64,000 bases of DNA from Romanomermis culicivorax (taxonomy: Eukaryota > Nematoda > Enoplea > Mermithida > Mermithidae). Below the pieces are notes generated by a model. That model did not search any database. It had not been told where the DNA came from and was given only the letters and a program-made list of their open reading frames with translations. The DNA lies in the NCBI GenBank assembly GCA_963922205.1, contig CAWUHX010000111.1:992001-1056000 (forward strand), written 5' to 3'. The position numbers and the translations under genes are program-made. Numbering within the stretch: position 1 is the stretch's first letter; every line of letters starts with the position of its first letter. Below, in pieces: positions 52,385 to 63,995 of the stretch.

Positions 52385-55300
52385 CTGAAAAAATGCCGCT
52401 TGAAAACAAAAAGATTTGGTTGAGGTTCTCCGGCGCAGAATAGCAGAGCGGTCTGAAATGTTGCAACTGGCTACAATTCTGTGATGCTTTCAGAAGTTTA
52501 ACATTCTACCCCATTCATCATTAAATAATCGATGGAGCAGTCGCAGTTTAGGTGGACTCTGCGTTGCTAAAGATCAGAAAATCCATTTCGAGAGTCTTGA
52601 AATGGTTGAGAAAGGTGATCATCAAGGAGTTTGTATTGTGAAGGACAATTTTTTTTGAATAAATTCAAGTTTTCCATAATTCTGAATACAAGTTTGACTG
52701 CGACCTCGCTGCATCGATCATTTCAGAATGAATGGAGTATAGCCCAGTTTACCGTGTCAAACTCCGTCAAAATGTATGAAGTGAATTTCAATATACTTGA
52801 AGCAGCTCATGTTTTTAGTTTTTTTTAGAATTTTATACATTTTTTTCAAATTTGATCATGCAAGGTTCTGCTAAATTTAATCTAACATAAATATAATAAC
52901 CCTGAACTGTAGGCAGGGCGACATGGTGTCTCCCAACTTTTCGAACAGATGAAATCATTTTTTCAAACAAAGTTATAATTGACATCAAAAATCAGTGGTT
53001 TACGGTGGATGAGTGAAGCTATGCTCAATTTCAGACGCCCCAACATTTTCAGTAAGACCTGCATTATTTCTAGATAAAAACATAGTAGAAATAGAAAGTA
53101 AAAAAATTACAAGCGTAGAAAAATAAAAAGTAAAAAGAGATATAGATTTGTTGAAAGTTAAGCAGTAACGTACTGTAGTATCAACGGGAATGACTTCCGA
53201 CGTGGGAACGTGGTGCACCGTGTCGTCCCGCGACGCGAAATAACAACCGTTAGATCCGGCGGTTAGGATAACGGTGGATATTTGACGATTGGAAATATTT
53301 CTTAAGGACGCTAGGCAATTTTTCGTACTTTGAGGGCATTTGGGCGCAATGTTTGTGAAAAGTTGAGCCTGTGCAGAGAAAATCATAGAGAAGGGAAAGT
53401 CAGTCTTATGCAGACATATGATTTTTTAAGGCGATTCAAGAATCGGAGAATGTCAGTGCGAAAAATGTAATTTCCTGGAACGCTTACTGTAGCCGCTACA
53501 GGAATTTTACTACGCACCTCACTTTCATTGACGCACAAAATATCAACAAAATCGAATAGATTTCCATCAATTTTGGCATCAGCTGGTGCAGGATTGAACA
53601 AAGTAAGCACTGGAATAAGAAAAGAGACATTTTCACAGTATTGGGACATAATACCCTTGCGGCCAATACTGAAGCATAGGCAAGAAGCATCCCATTTTTT
53701 GCACATTTTCTGTAGAATTTTATACATTTCCTGCACATTCCTGCACATTTTTGTAAATTTTCTGCACTTCGCATATTTCTCAAAAAAATTGAAATCACGA
53801 TTTCTCGGTCGTCCACATGTTTTCTTAAATTTTCTGAAATTCGTGAGTTTGGTTTGTTTTTTCTACAAAATATCTATTATGAAAGATTTTCCTCAAAGTT
53901 TAAGCCTGCTGAAATTAACATTCCGGATACATTGGCAAAAAGCTGTGTAGTCTCTAAAAGAATTTTGTATCTCCGTGTGTCTTTATAGAAAATAGTGACC
54001 TAAAAAAGAAATTGATCGAGACCAAAGCAATCCTTGTTGGGAACTTCGACCTCGATTAGGATAGCGCTTTCATACTTTAAGCCATTCTATTATTGTTGTC
54101 TCAAATTTTCATCCCTATTCTAGACATGGATTACCGAGGCAATGATTTATATTTTAAAGATTAGATTTTTCAGGAGTAAGTTCCACAATCTGTGTGATTT
54201 TAGCAGTGAAAGCCCGATGAAAAAAATTGGCAGGCTCAGAGCATTTCCGATTACCTCCGAACTTTCTCGCAATTTCGAAAGCTCTTCGAACAACAGTTGC
54301 CCTCACTTCTAACTGACAAACTACGACTTTAGAATTTTTAATCATATTTTCGCAAGAATCGACATCATCCATGGACAATTTAGCGTTGGCTCCAGAATTT
54401 ACAATGATGAAATTTTCACCTGGAAAACCAAAAAAAGAATCTAAATCAAGTGTGCGTTATCCACAGCGAAAAAAGGGATTTTTTGGATTTTTCCTCGATT
54501 CATCCCATCTAAAGATTACAATAATGGAGTAGGGGAGAAAGACATGAGTGGAAACTTACCACTTTCTTCTGACACTACAACTGTGGCAGTTCCCGTCGGA
54601 GAATCATCCACCGTCGTTACGTGATCTGTGAAAAAGGGAAATAGCCGAAGCTATATAAAAAGGATGCAGCATTTGATAGATTCCTTGAGCTCGACGCTTT
54701 CATCGAAATCAAAGCGCAGACACTTTGGAACCACGATACCGCTTTAGACATGCACGACAGATTTTTTTTTTCAGGGTGAAAGATCGTTGACCATTTTAGG
54801 AAGGAGTCAGACGAAAAAAGCAAAAATTTTTGAAAAAAAAACGAAATAAGAGAGAAAAATGCGAAATTTTACTTCAAAAATGGCATTTAAGCAGAGTGTT
54901 GTGGGAATTTTTCAGCGAGCATGTGTGTCCGGGTCTCCAGACGTGAGGGTTTGTTCCGTGTGCATTTCTGCACAACATGGCTCGAAAAGTTATGATGAAA
55001 CATGGGTGATAGAAATAGCATTGCTGAACAGTCCTCATCAGATATTTCTGTTTAAAGTAGAAGGAATTCACAACTCCCACATGTGAGTCTGGATTATAAA
55101 TTCATAAAATATCGGAGAATATTAGTCATTTTTTGATCTTGATCAAAATAAAATAGATTCTTTATTAGATTAATTATCTCTTTTTTCACAGATTTTAGAG
55201 GTAATCAACAGGTATGGAGCAACAGCAGAGTGGTAAATAGAAGTAATGGCGAAGTACATTAGCATTGAGTACATTTTTTAGATACAACCATTGTGCCATG

Positions 55301-58300
55301 TCAGGGAGTGGATCAATTAAGCCACTGTTTGTCACAGTCAGTCTCGGTGACCAGGTGATAGTTGAATCAATCCCGGTGGCTAAATCGAATTAGTGACTAA
55401 AGAAGCTGTGCGACTAAATCGACACTGTATATGATGTGAATCTGTTTTGGCTGAATCGATGTTCTGTGCAATGTGGATCACATGATGCTTGAACAAACGC
55501 TAGCTGTCGAATAGCGTGGCCATGACTTTGTGATCGGTGACTATGGCCATTCAGTAGCTGAAATGACCCACTCGCTGGATTTGACAGTCGATGGGAATTG
55601 TGACGAAAATATGATGCTGAACTGATGCCTCGAGTCAGTAACTGAAAATATCCTATGTCTGACTAGACGCTATATGTCAGATAGATATGGTGACAGCTGA
55701 ATGAACGCCGGTGACAGCAAGGATTCAGTGAGGCTCAGATACATGAGTAATGCTGGATCATCAAAGCAGTGGCCGACTCACAACTTCGTATCCATTAGTT
55801 GGTTGATCTTGCCGATGTCATCGTAGCTGGCGCGACAGCGTCAACCTATAATATACTTGGCTCCCAAATTCCATGTCCCCTCCCTAGAGCCAAAACGGTA
55901 AGAGCTAGAACCTTCGGGTTTTTCGCATTATATCGGGCATAGGGGTAAACTATGGGGTGCCTTTTGTCATTTCGCCTCTATCTGCAAGTAGTGCTCGGTG
56001 GGGCCCCAAAAACCGGTAAAAATGTACTTTTTAAGGCCCCCAGTTCCACCATGCCCAGCAATCGGTGTGCCATATCAAACCTCCATACTTCGGCCTAAGC
56101 ATCTTGCTGGTGTAATCTCAAATGCGATTTTTTTTTTAAATATGGCCTCAATTCAATTATATGGTTGTTCAAAGTCCCGGAAAACGCCAAATTCCCCAAT
56201 TTTGTTATATAATACTTATGGGTTCAAAAAAATAATTTTTTGCAGCATCACTACTAATTTTTTTGCAGTTTCAAATAAACCTGTAGCCTTATTGCGATTT
56301 TTGGTCTGCAAGGGTTTTCGACCATTGGGAATTTGATAGACACGGTCACTTTACACGAAAAATTATCCCGGATGTAAACAAGCGTATTTCCGTGACTTTT
56401 CAGTGGAGGGAGTTTTCGACCGCGGGGAATTCGATAGACGTCCTCACTTTACACAAAAAAATTATCCACGGTGTAAACAAGCGTACTGCCGTAATTTTCT
56501 TGTGGAGGTGATTTACGACCACGAGGAATTCAATGAATGTGATCACTTTACACCAACAAATATCCCGTGTGTAAACAAACGTATTTTCGTGATTTTTTTG
56601 CTGGAAGAGGTTTTCGACCACGGGGACTTTGATGAGTGCGATCACTTTACACAAAAACTTGTCCCAGTTGTAAACAAACGTACTCTCGTGATTTTCCGGT
56701 GAACGGGGTTTTCGATCACGGACAATTTGATGAATGCGATCATCTTACAAAAAAACTATCGCGGGTGTAAACAAGCGTATTTTCGTAATTTTTTATGGAA
56801 GGGGCTTCTGACTGCGGGGAATTCAATGGATGTGTCACTTTACACAAAAAAATTATTCCGGATTTAACCAAGCCTTTTTTCGTGAGCTTTTTGTGGGAGG
56901 GGTTTTCGACCACTGGGATGAAAGTGATCACTTTACACACTAATTCATATTGAGTGTAAACAAATGTATTTCTGCGATTTTTGAGGGAAGATATTTCTGA
57001 CCATGGGGGATTCAATGGACGGAGTCAGTTTACACGAGAAAAGTCATTTGTGTAAACAAAGGTATTTCTGTGATTTTTTGAGTTGAAGTATTCTGAACCA
57101 TGAGAAATTCAATAGATATGGTCACCTTTCAGTATCTTTACAACGTTTTTTAAGTACTATGCGGTTTACACATCCTTTACTTTTGCTGGAGGTTAGAATT
57201 CCTTGGTTGAAGTTTTTTTTATTGTTTTTTTTGAAGTGCAGATGACCAAATTTAAAACTTCAATGTGCTTCTATGAAAGTTTTCGTGCATGGTTGAGGCC
57301 CACTAAAAAGAGGTGAACTAGTTTATTAGAAAATGCCCCGATGGGGCAGAATAAAGGAGAATATACTTGCTTCGATAGTTGCCTTGCTAGAAAAAGAAGT
57401 GGACTAGACTTTTGAGAATTTGGGTCAAAGTTGGAAAAAATTCACTTTCTTTATATTGGATTTTCATTCTGTCTCAAAAAAATTTTCTATGTCTGTGAAA
57501 AAGTATATTCTGCAGCATCGTGCGCTTTGTCCTTCTCATGGCATCAACCACAGTAACATTTTTCTATATGAAAATAATATGGCACATGACTTCAAATGTA
57601 AAAAATGGTAAACCAATGGCATTCTATCTCCCGACCGATTCAAAACTTCTGCCTCTCACACTAGCTGAAAAATGGTGAGGGAGATATATTATAGTTATAA
57701 TTCCGACAAGTCCTGATGACATTCAAATTGTACTGAACCTGAAGTCAAACCGAGTCGTCTTTTTGTTCGAGACTATCTTGACTGCAGCTTAAACCCTTTT
57801 AGTGCAACTGGGCCTTGGTTACTTATGGAGTGAATTCCATAAGATATGTTAAATAAAATGAGTGAATTACACACATCTTATACAATCGATTTAGTTCTAA
57901 GAAGACTTTATGCTGTAGCATTTTCTAAAAAAATTGAGTGGGATTTCATGTGTCACCTTCTCAGAGTTGATTCCTGTCTTATTGACACTAAATTCAGAAA
58001 AAAAGCTCATGCAGTTAGAAACACTCATGTGTGAGAGCGAGGACATGGGGAGTACAAACTTCACCAAGGGTTTTGAAACTGGAAGATTTGTTATGAAGAA
58101 TAGTTTTTCGTTCAACTTTTTTTAATTTTGTCACAAAAAACGCCAAAAAATCTACCCCTGTGCCCTCCTCAAAATTTCGGAGATGCACATGTTCGGTTGG
58201 AAAGTGTCGATGCACTCAGCTGCAGAATATACTTTTTCACATACATGGAAAATTTTTTCGAGAAAGAATGGAAATCCAATATAAAGAAAGTGAATTTTTT

Positions 58301-58930
58301 CCAACTTTGACCCAAGTTCTCAAAAGTCTAGTCCACTTCTTTTTCTAGCATGGCAACTATCGAAGCAAGTATACTCTCCTTTTTTCTGTCCCATCGGGGC
58401 ATTTTCTAATAAACTAGTGCTTAATAACTGTGCTTGTTGCAAATGAAAAATGTTGATCTTAGTCGCGTTTTCGGAGTTCTATTTGTGCAGAAGTCCTTGC
58501 TTAACATTTTAAAGCCCTTTCAGAAATTTGAATCGGCAAAAACTCTTACTTCGATCGACGCCGCATTCGTCGAAATTTTTCAAATATTCTAGGCGAAAAG
58601 CGTCCTTTCCAAGCTATAAAATCTAGCAGTGTACAAAATTCGCGCAAACTATAAAAAGATCTTTGGATCGTCTCACCTTGCCGACCATGGCGACTTTGGC
58701 GCCCAATTTGGCGCATTGAACTGCTTGATTGGCCCCCTTACCGCCGAAAGCCGTCGAAAATCGGCGACTCTTCACCGTTTCGCCGACGACCGGGAATCGC
58801 TCTACGACGCTAAATTAAAACTACAAGGAGTGCACGAAACAAAATTCGGTAGCAGGGAGCTTCTATTATACTTTATGAAATCGTAATTGCAACTGCCGAC
58901 GACCACGACGTCGAATTGCTTTTCGGACAT
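52196..58930 (-). CDS. RBKS: Ribokinase, complete, 8 exons
   Basis: Phosphorylates D-ribose to ribose-5-phosphate with ATP in the cytosol; PfkB sugar kinase family. Exons: 58930-58872, 58809-58677, 58613-58550, 54625-54560, 54419-54255, 53609-53518, 53368-53174, 52384-52196. All phases join to 320 codons and a TGA, against about 322 in human RBKS. Seen in order: [17 protein letters not shown] (N-terminal strand with the sugar-binding Asp/Asn region), FGGKGANQ at 41-48 (PfkB signature 1), [18 protein letters not shown] at 168-172, [24 protein letters not shown] across the last junction (signature 2, catalytic Asp 262 in GAGD), and the C-terminal [10 protein letters not shown]. Intron 3 is swollen to 3.9 kb by the Helitron-like copy B. 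No key residue is missing, so the gene looks functional. Confidence 0.96.
53174..53368 (-). CDS. RBKS: RBKS exon 7
   Basis: Residues 194-258: [26 protein letters not shown] and [10 protein letters not shown]. Acceptor tctgcacag, donor ACA|GTACGT. It splits the DTT|GAGD signature. Confidence 0.95.
53518..53609 (-). CDS. RBKS: RBKS exon 6
   Basis: Residues 163-193: [20 protein letters not shown] to CVNESE. Acceptor ttattccag, donor GAG|GTGCGT. Confidence 0.95.
54255..54419 (-). CDS. RBKS: RBKS exon 5
   Basis: Residues 108-163: [28 protein letters not shown], then AFEIARKFG. Acceptor ggttttccag, donor G|GTAATC. Confidence 0.94.
54560..54625 (-). CDS. RBKS: RBKS exon 4
   Basis: Residues 86-108: [25 protein letters not shown] is the conserved substrate-lid strand. 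Acceptor tttttcacag, donor G|GTAAGT. Confidence 0.93.
55290..55810. repeat. Degenerate GTGGCTGAATCGACA word array
   Basis: About 500 bp of drifting ~20-bp words (GTGACTAAAGAAGC, GTGGCTAAATCGAATTAGTG, GCTGAATCGATG) inside RBKS intron 3, directly upstream of Helitron-like copy B. The same word type is at 4480, 41630, 42000 and 49690. Confidence 0.65.
55821..58417 (+). mobile_element. Non-autonomous Helitron-like element, copy B
   Basis: Same architecture as 11380-13985 and highly similar: A|TC start, 98-bp GTGTAAAC tandem units (about 56300-57130), left inverted repeat 57316-57515, a 704-bp core, right inverted repeat 58220-58417, end CTAG|T. The core is in the opposite orientation from copy A. 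It lies antisense within RBKS intron 3. No replicase-helicase ORF; the small ORFs in the core are not conserved. Confidence 0.65.
58550..58613 (-). CDS. RBKS: RBKS exon 3
   Basis: Residues 65-86: [20 protein letters not shown], aligning with the human [20 protein letters not shown] region. Acceptor ttttatag, donor A|GTAAGA. Confidence 0.93.
58677..58809 (-). CDS. RBKS: RBKS exon 2
   Basis: Residues 20-64: [39 protein letters not shown]. Acceptor taatttag, donor AAG|GTGAGA. Confidence 0.96.
58872..58930 (-). CDS. RBKS: RBKS exon 1
   Basis: Start ATG and 19 codons plus two bases, [19 protein letters not shown]; donor GTATAA. The next intron is 62 bp. Confidence 0.92.
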
Positions 58931-59875
58931 TTTGTTTCGGGGCGAGTGAATGTGTACGGAAAAATATTTGTAATAAGAAAAACATCGACGACAGAGAAAG
59001 ATTGTGTGACCAAAGAAACCAGTTGTGTACATATTGATAAGAACAGTTTCGGTGGTTTTTCCACGCCAGTATCACCTCCACTCTTTTTATGGACCATATA
59101 ACGGCGTGGAGAGTTTGATGGTTATTGACCTCACCAAGGAAGTACTTGGCTTGAGCCAGATTGGTGGATGTTTGATCAAACTCAAATAACAACTTTTCAA
59201 GTGGAGCATCAATTTTTCCTTCAAAGACGCAAGAAATTGGATATGAATTGACAGATCGAATTGAGATTTATTCCAAAACATGATTTAAAATTGTGCAAGT
59301 CCCATTTTTGACGGAGTCAATGAACAGCTAAAGTTTGGTTCAAATTTGATTGACTTATGCAACATTTTTTTGCTGGAGCTGTGTGTTGCCGACCCTTCGA
59401 TTACAGGAGTCAAAAAAAGAAAGTTAAAAACGGTGTCATTTTGCCGATATTGGATCACCATGTATGTATTTGCGCTTAAGTTGTTTAAGATCTCTGTTTA
59501 CAGCATGGCTATAAGGGAAGGCTGTTTAGGGTCATCATGGTTGTTAGAAAATTTTGTAGATTATAGTATACGATAATCAATGTCAGAGCGAATCATACCT
59601 CATGAAGATACAATTAATTTCCGAAATTTCATATAACTTTCATAGTAGTGAGTCCCAATGTGTAATATCTATTTATGACGGTTTTACGGATTCTGTAATA
59701 GGGCAGATTATAGCATTTAATTTTATTAACACGTCTAACTGAGTCATTAATTTTCCCAATGAGTCCTCTCTTAAAGATAACGAGACGTGATGTCTTTTGA
59801 GAATTTTTGTGTGTCATGTTTGTCAGTTGCAGGAATAATTTTCGAAGAAAATTCACAGAAAATTCTTCAGCTCGG
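58931..59875. other. Upstream region of RBKS, nothing recognised
   Basis: AT-rich 5' flank of ribokinase; no clear promoter element or exon. Confidence 0.4.
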
Positions 59876-60335
59876 TTAACTCTATGTTATACCAGTGCTT
59901 CCAAGATGCAGCTCAGCTGTAGCTCTAGCTACTAAACACAACACGTATCGAAAATGTTGAGCTACAGCTTACCTGCAATGTTATAACGTATAACGTACGG
60001 AGTTAAGACAGTTCAGCTTAATTTTCCTAATATGCTTTGTATGGAAGTTGAACTGCAGCTTTTTGTATCTGTATATACTTTATGGTGCTTTGCGTTGACA
60101 TTACCCCAAAAAACATTTGTTTTGTTATTGAACCTTTCTTCACATGATGTATGTTATTTATACTATCTTGTGGCCGGTGACCTGATGACCAACATTCAAA
60201 AAATTGCAACAATAACTCGTCCATAAGTTGACGGAAAACACGATTTTGTGATAGCTGCAGCTAAGCTGCATCTCAACGACAGTGGTACACCATATTCAGA
60301 TTAGCTGCAGCTTAAGGTGAAACTTAGCCGAAGCT
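59876..60335. mobile_element. CAGCTTAA-type MITE
   Basis: Inverted AAGCTGCAGCT / AGCTGCAGCTTAA blocks and TGTTATAACGTATAACGTAC core; the third copy of the family at 13990 and 29640. Confidence 0.6.
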
Positions 60336-60884
60336 AAAAAGTCTCTATGATCGGGTTAGCTCAGCCCAACAGAAGAAGTGTACATAAGAACAATTTTCCC
60401 CCAACGACGCGAGCTGTTGGAGGACTGATCTGCGCGCAAAACCACTACAACTAAAATTATCATTCCAGAAGTGAATTACTCTTATGAAGAAAAATTTTAT
60501 GCAGACTCTACATCGACTCTTATAAGGTAAAATGACAGTAGATCTTTTTGTAGACCTTAGTCACTTCATTCTGAGGAATAGTATGTCACGTTTCATCAGA
60601 TTTTTTGTATATCTAAACAGGTCACACACAAACAATGGAAAACTTACGATCATAATCATCTAAACATAAATGTGTACACTAAACTATAATTAGTCATTTT
60701 ACTTAGCCTGGATTGATGATTCTACTTCAGGCCAGAATGTGAGTAAATAATAAAAGTTAAAAGTAAGTAGTATTTTACACTTGTACGATTTTATGCTAAA
60801 CTATTTGTCGCACAGGACTGAAAACCTTTGAGCCTACTCATATAACCTTCAACACGTTTTTTGAGAAAAAACTATCGATACATG
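60336..60884. other. Non-genic stretch
   Basis: No gene or bounded repeat recognised. Confidence 0.4.
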
Positions 60885-61180
60885 CTCACATAGAAACTCT
60901 GCTGGAGGTCAGCCAGGACAGGAATTGGTATAGTAATTTTTCTATTTAATGGTAACAAAAAGAAAGATCTTCTAACATCAAAGAAGCATATTCTTTTATC
61001 TATGTTAAGCAAATATATAAAACTATTCGCTTGGTCAGCACCCTTCAAGTTCTAATGTTACTCCGTCGGAATCCGGTATGCCTGTTGGTTATATGCCTCA
61101 TCATCTACTTCACCCATGCTGGATGTCGAATCTGTTGGGGTCAGCAAGAATCTGCTGGGGGTCAAATCCCCCATGTGCGT
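60885..61180 (+). repeat. CTGCTGGGGGTCAG dispersed repeat, second copy
   Basis: Collinear with 26840-27225: a CTGCTGGAGGTCAGCCAGGA start, AAAGAAAGATCTTCTAACAT middle, and GAATCTGCTGGGGGTCAAAT end. Confidence 0.65.
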
Positions 61181-61275
61181 GTGCGAGTGACTCATTCAAA
61201 TATTTTTCTGCTGCGCCGAACACATTTGAATTTGGAACATGACAAACAGAAATATCTTTTTTTCTCGTGACCAAA

Positions 61276-62754
61276 CATTAGAGCGCGGGACAATAGAGCG
61301 CGGACATTAGAGCACGGACATTAGAGCGCAGAGACGTTAGAGCGCAGGACAATAGAGCGCAGGACAATAGAGCGCTGGGACATTAGAGCGCAGGGGCATT
61401 AGAGCGCAGGACAATAGAGCGCTGGGACATTATAGCGCAGGACAATAGAGAGCAGGGACACTAGAGCGCAGGGACCTTAGAGCGCAGAAAAATAGAGCGC
61501 AGGAAAATAGAGCGCGGACATTAGAGCGCAGGAAAATAGAGCGCGGACATTAGAGCGCAGGGTCATTAGAGCGCTGACATTAGGGTCCAGGACTATAGAG
61601 CGCAGGGACAATAGAGCGCAGGGACAATAGAGCGCGGACATTAGAGCGCAGGACAATAGAGCGCAGGGACACTAGGGCGCATCTATTGGTTCGGAAAAAA
61701 TTTTAACCAATTTTTCATGATCTGCAATGAAAGCGAATTTTAAATCGCTTTTGAACATGAAAAAAAAATACTGAGCAAGCAGCTTTATTTCAAAAGCTGA
61801 AAAAAATTGCGTCTGTGATTTTGGATGTGAGTTAGAAATTCAATTCGAAAATAACAAAAGGAAACAATTTTATTCGAAGGTTTAAAGGTCAAATATCTGC
61901 GATTTTTTCGCAACTTTTGACAAAATACTCCATGGTGGAAAAATGCTTTGACTTTGATCTGAACTTCTTCAGAGACACGAAAAAAATTGAAGAAAGCATT
62001 TTTGGGCTGAAATGTAGTTATATTTCAATTATTTTATTTTCGTTTTTTTATTTTGCTCAATTTTTCTGTGCTCTATCGTCCTGCGCTCTAATATCCTTGT
62101 GCTCTATTGCGCCTATCCGTTATTGTCCTGCGCTCTATTGTCTCAGTGGCCGACGCAAAGGGGCGGAAAGTTTTTATTTACAATTTTTATATTTTTGTTA
62201 AATTATTTGCTTCGAGATGCAAACGATTTTTTCTTTTTTTTCTTAAAATTTTTTCTAAATAAGGCAAAACGAAAAAAAGGACGAAACAACTGGCAAGAAA
62301 ATGTAAAATAGATGAAAGAAGAAAAATTTCGAGAAAAGTTAATTTTGGCTGAAGTATTTAATTAAATTCTGTAAATTTCTGATAATTTGCGTTTAGCCGT
62401 TGTCTTGATAATTTTTATTTTAGGCCATGAGTTTAGGAGGCGCGGCCCCTCCGCCCCTGCATCCACTACTGTATTGTCTCTAATGTCCGCGCTCTAACGT
62501 CAATGCGCTCTGTGTGTGCTCTAATGCCCCTGCGCTCTAATGTCCGCGCTTTATTGTCCTGCGCTCTATTGTCCTTGCGCTCTATTGTCCCTGCGCTCTA
62601 TTGTCCCGCGTTCTATTGTCCTGCGCTCTAATGACCCTGCGCTCCATTGTCCTGCGTTCTAATGTCCCTGAGCTCTATTGTCCTGCGCCCTAATGTCCCT
62701 GCGCTCTGGTGTCTGCGCTCTAATGTCCGCGCTCTATTGTCCCACGCTCTAATG
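61276..62754. mobile_element. Foldback-like element with minisatellite arms
   Basis: The left end CATTAGAGCGCGGGACAATA and the complement of the right end CATTAGAGCGTGGGACAATA match over 38 bp with one difference. The left arm (61276-61682) is tandem AGAGCGCAGGACAAT-type 13-16 bp words. The right arm (62068-62143 plus 62472-62754) is the same words inverted, split by a hAT MITE. The middle, about 385 bp, has no recognised gene. Target duplication is not evident. Confidence 0.8.
62144..62471. mobile_element. hAT-family MITE with perfect 8-bp TSD
   Basis: A 328-bp element with ends CAGTGGCCGACGCAAAGGGG and (complement) CAGTAGTGGATGCAGGGGCG, the classic CAGTGGCGGA-like hAT terminus. Flanked by TATTGTCT at 62136-62143 and 62472-62479. 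It is inserted in the right arm of the foldback-like element, so it is younger than that element. Confidence 0.92.
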
Positions 62755-62864
62755 GCTCGGTACCATTTTTTCTAATACATTGTTTTTTAAACAAGAAAAA
62801 TTGTTTCCTCGCCATCATTAGCATATACAAAAGGCATTTAAGAATAATTAGATAATTAAAAAAA

Positions 62865-62940
62865 TTAATTAAATTATTATTTATTATTTATATAAATTAT
62901 TATTTATTATTTATATAAATTATTATTTAGATAATTAAAA
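62865..62940. repeat. AT-rich short tandem repeat
   Basis: TTATTATTTATTATTTATAT repeated about three times with a 28-29 bp period. Confidence 0.7.
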
Positions 62941-62941
62941 A

Positions 62942-63181
62942 TTGAACATCGGAATCGTTAATAGTATTACATGCCTCACAGAATACGAGGAAGGTCACTT
63001 GAAAAAATTCGCTATCAAAATTTTTACATTCAAAATGCGATGCTCAACATTTTTCACGACACATCACGAACAAGTCCAACGTTTTTCAACTGTATTAAAA
63101 TTTTCACAAGATAATCTTGAAGTCGTATTGAAAAAGATCAAACCGCCAATTTTTAAAAACAATCAAGATTGCGACCAATGA
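62942..63181 (+). CDS. Unrecognised ORF (GHLKKFAIKIF)
   Basis: A 79-codon frame containing GHLKKFAIKIFTFKMRCSTF. It resembles a minus-strand reading at 63813-63700 (SHLEKFVIELLPSKVMLSIF) and, faintly, DNA at 27655-27800. Two diverged inverted copies suggest a repeated element or gene family rather than a unique gene. Function unknown. Confidence 0.3.
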   Translation: MNIGIVNSITCLTEYEEGHLKKFAIKIFTFKMRCSTFFTTHHEQVQRFSTVLKFSQDNLEVVLKKIKPPIFKNNQDCDQ

Positions 63182-63196
63182 GCTCGGCATAAAGTT

Positions 63197-63562
63197 TTGT
63201 TCGACCATACATGGGACCTTTTGAGGTTGCTTTTCAAAATCAGGGAGTCCCACGGTGGCTGCTTTGAAGGGTGGGGTTATTTTGCACGGGAAATTCGAAC
63301 CGCAAATATATTTATTTTACGATTTCAAAAGAAACGAAAGAAATGCCGATTTCATCAGCGGTATCATGATGCCGGAAAATTATTCAAATTTTCATTCCTA
63401 CAGATCCATGACCGGGAATGGAATGGCAACAAAATAATAGCTGAAATAAATTGTTTAAATTATTTTCCGAAATTTTTGGATTTTAATAGTAAAACACGCT
63501 TCGTCGGCGTTTTTAAACCTTCTTGGAATCGTCAGGAATCGACTTCGAAGATGCCCCTATGA
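63197..63562 (+). CDS. Uncertain ORFs near right edge
   Basis: Two overlapping plus-strand frames, 63197-63562 and 63255-63437. The shorter one reads MAALKGGVILHGKFEPQIYL and has better codon character. No family is recognised; at most one is real. Confidence 0.2.
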   Translation: MFDHTWDLLRLLFKIRESHGGCFEGWGYFAREIRTANIFILRFQKKRKKCRFHQRYHDAGKLFKFSFLQIHDREWNGNKIIAEINCLNYFPKFLDFNSKTRFVGVFKPSWNRQESTSKMPL

Positions 63563-63689
63563 ACAATGGAGGTTGAGTAGAACTTCTGAATGTTCTTTCC
63601 CAATTTTTTTGTCAAGTTAACTGGCCATCGTCCGTCTTGATATTCTTCAAAATCAGACGATCAAAGAAGTTGAATATCAAGAGGTCGTG

Positions 63690-63995
63690 CACTTGATTTT
63701 TGCGATGTATCTTTTAAAAATGCTGAGCATCACTTTCGACGGTAACAATTCGATAACAAACTTTTCCAAGTGGCTCACAGGTGTTATTTTTATAATTCTT
63801 TCTTCGTATAAGCTACATATCGTGCTGACGTCGTTGGAAGTCACAATCCGTCAATCCTTTTTCGTACTTGCTCGTAAAATAAGCAGCCGCAAAGTTATAA
63901 TTTACTTTCATACGGCTCAAAATTTTGATCTTCGGATCATCATTCGAATCCTCTCCATTCAATTTTTCGACGTTACGTAGCATCAGATCAGTCAT
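63690..63995 (-). pseudogene. Unrecognised coding-like segment with frameshift
   Basis: The minus strand reads MTDLMLRNVEKLNGEDSNDD then FAAAYFTSKYEKGLTDCDFQ. After a one-base shift near 63830 it continues YEERIIKITPVSHLEKFVIE to RYIAKIKCTTS and a stop. The segment may continue off the right edge. The shift could be an error, a real lesion or an unseen junction. Confidence 0.35.

Noticed and set aside
53383..53950. Several 100-140 codon ORFs around RBKS exon 6 on both strands
   Set aside because: Only the minus frame within 53609-53518 matches ribokinase; the rest run into introns or are antisense.
24431..62754. CRISPR-like arrays of short direct repeats
   Set aside because: Eukaryotic context, no regular spacers, and the words are inverted between arms.
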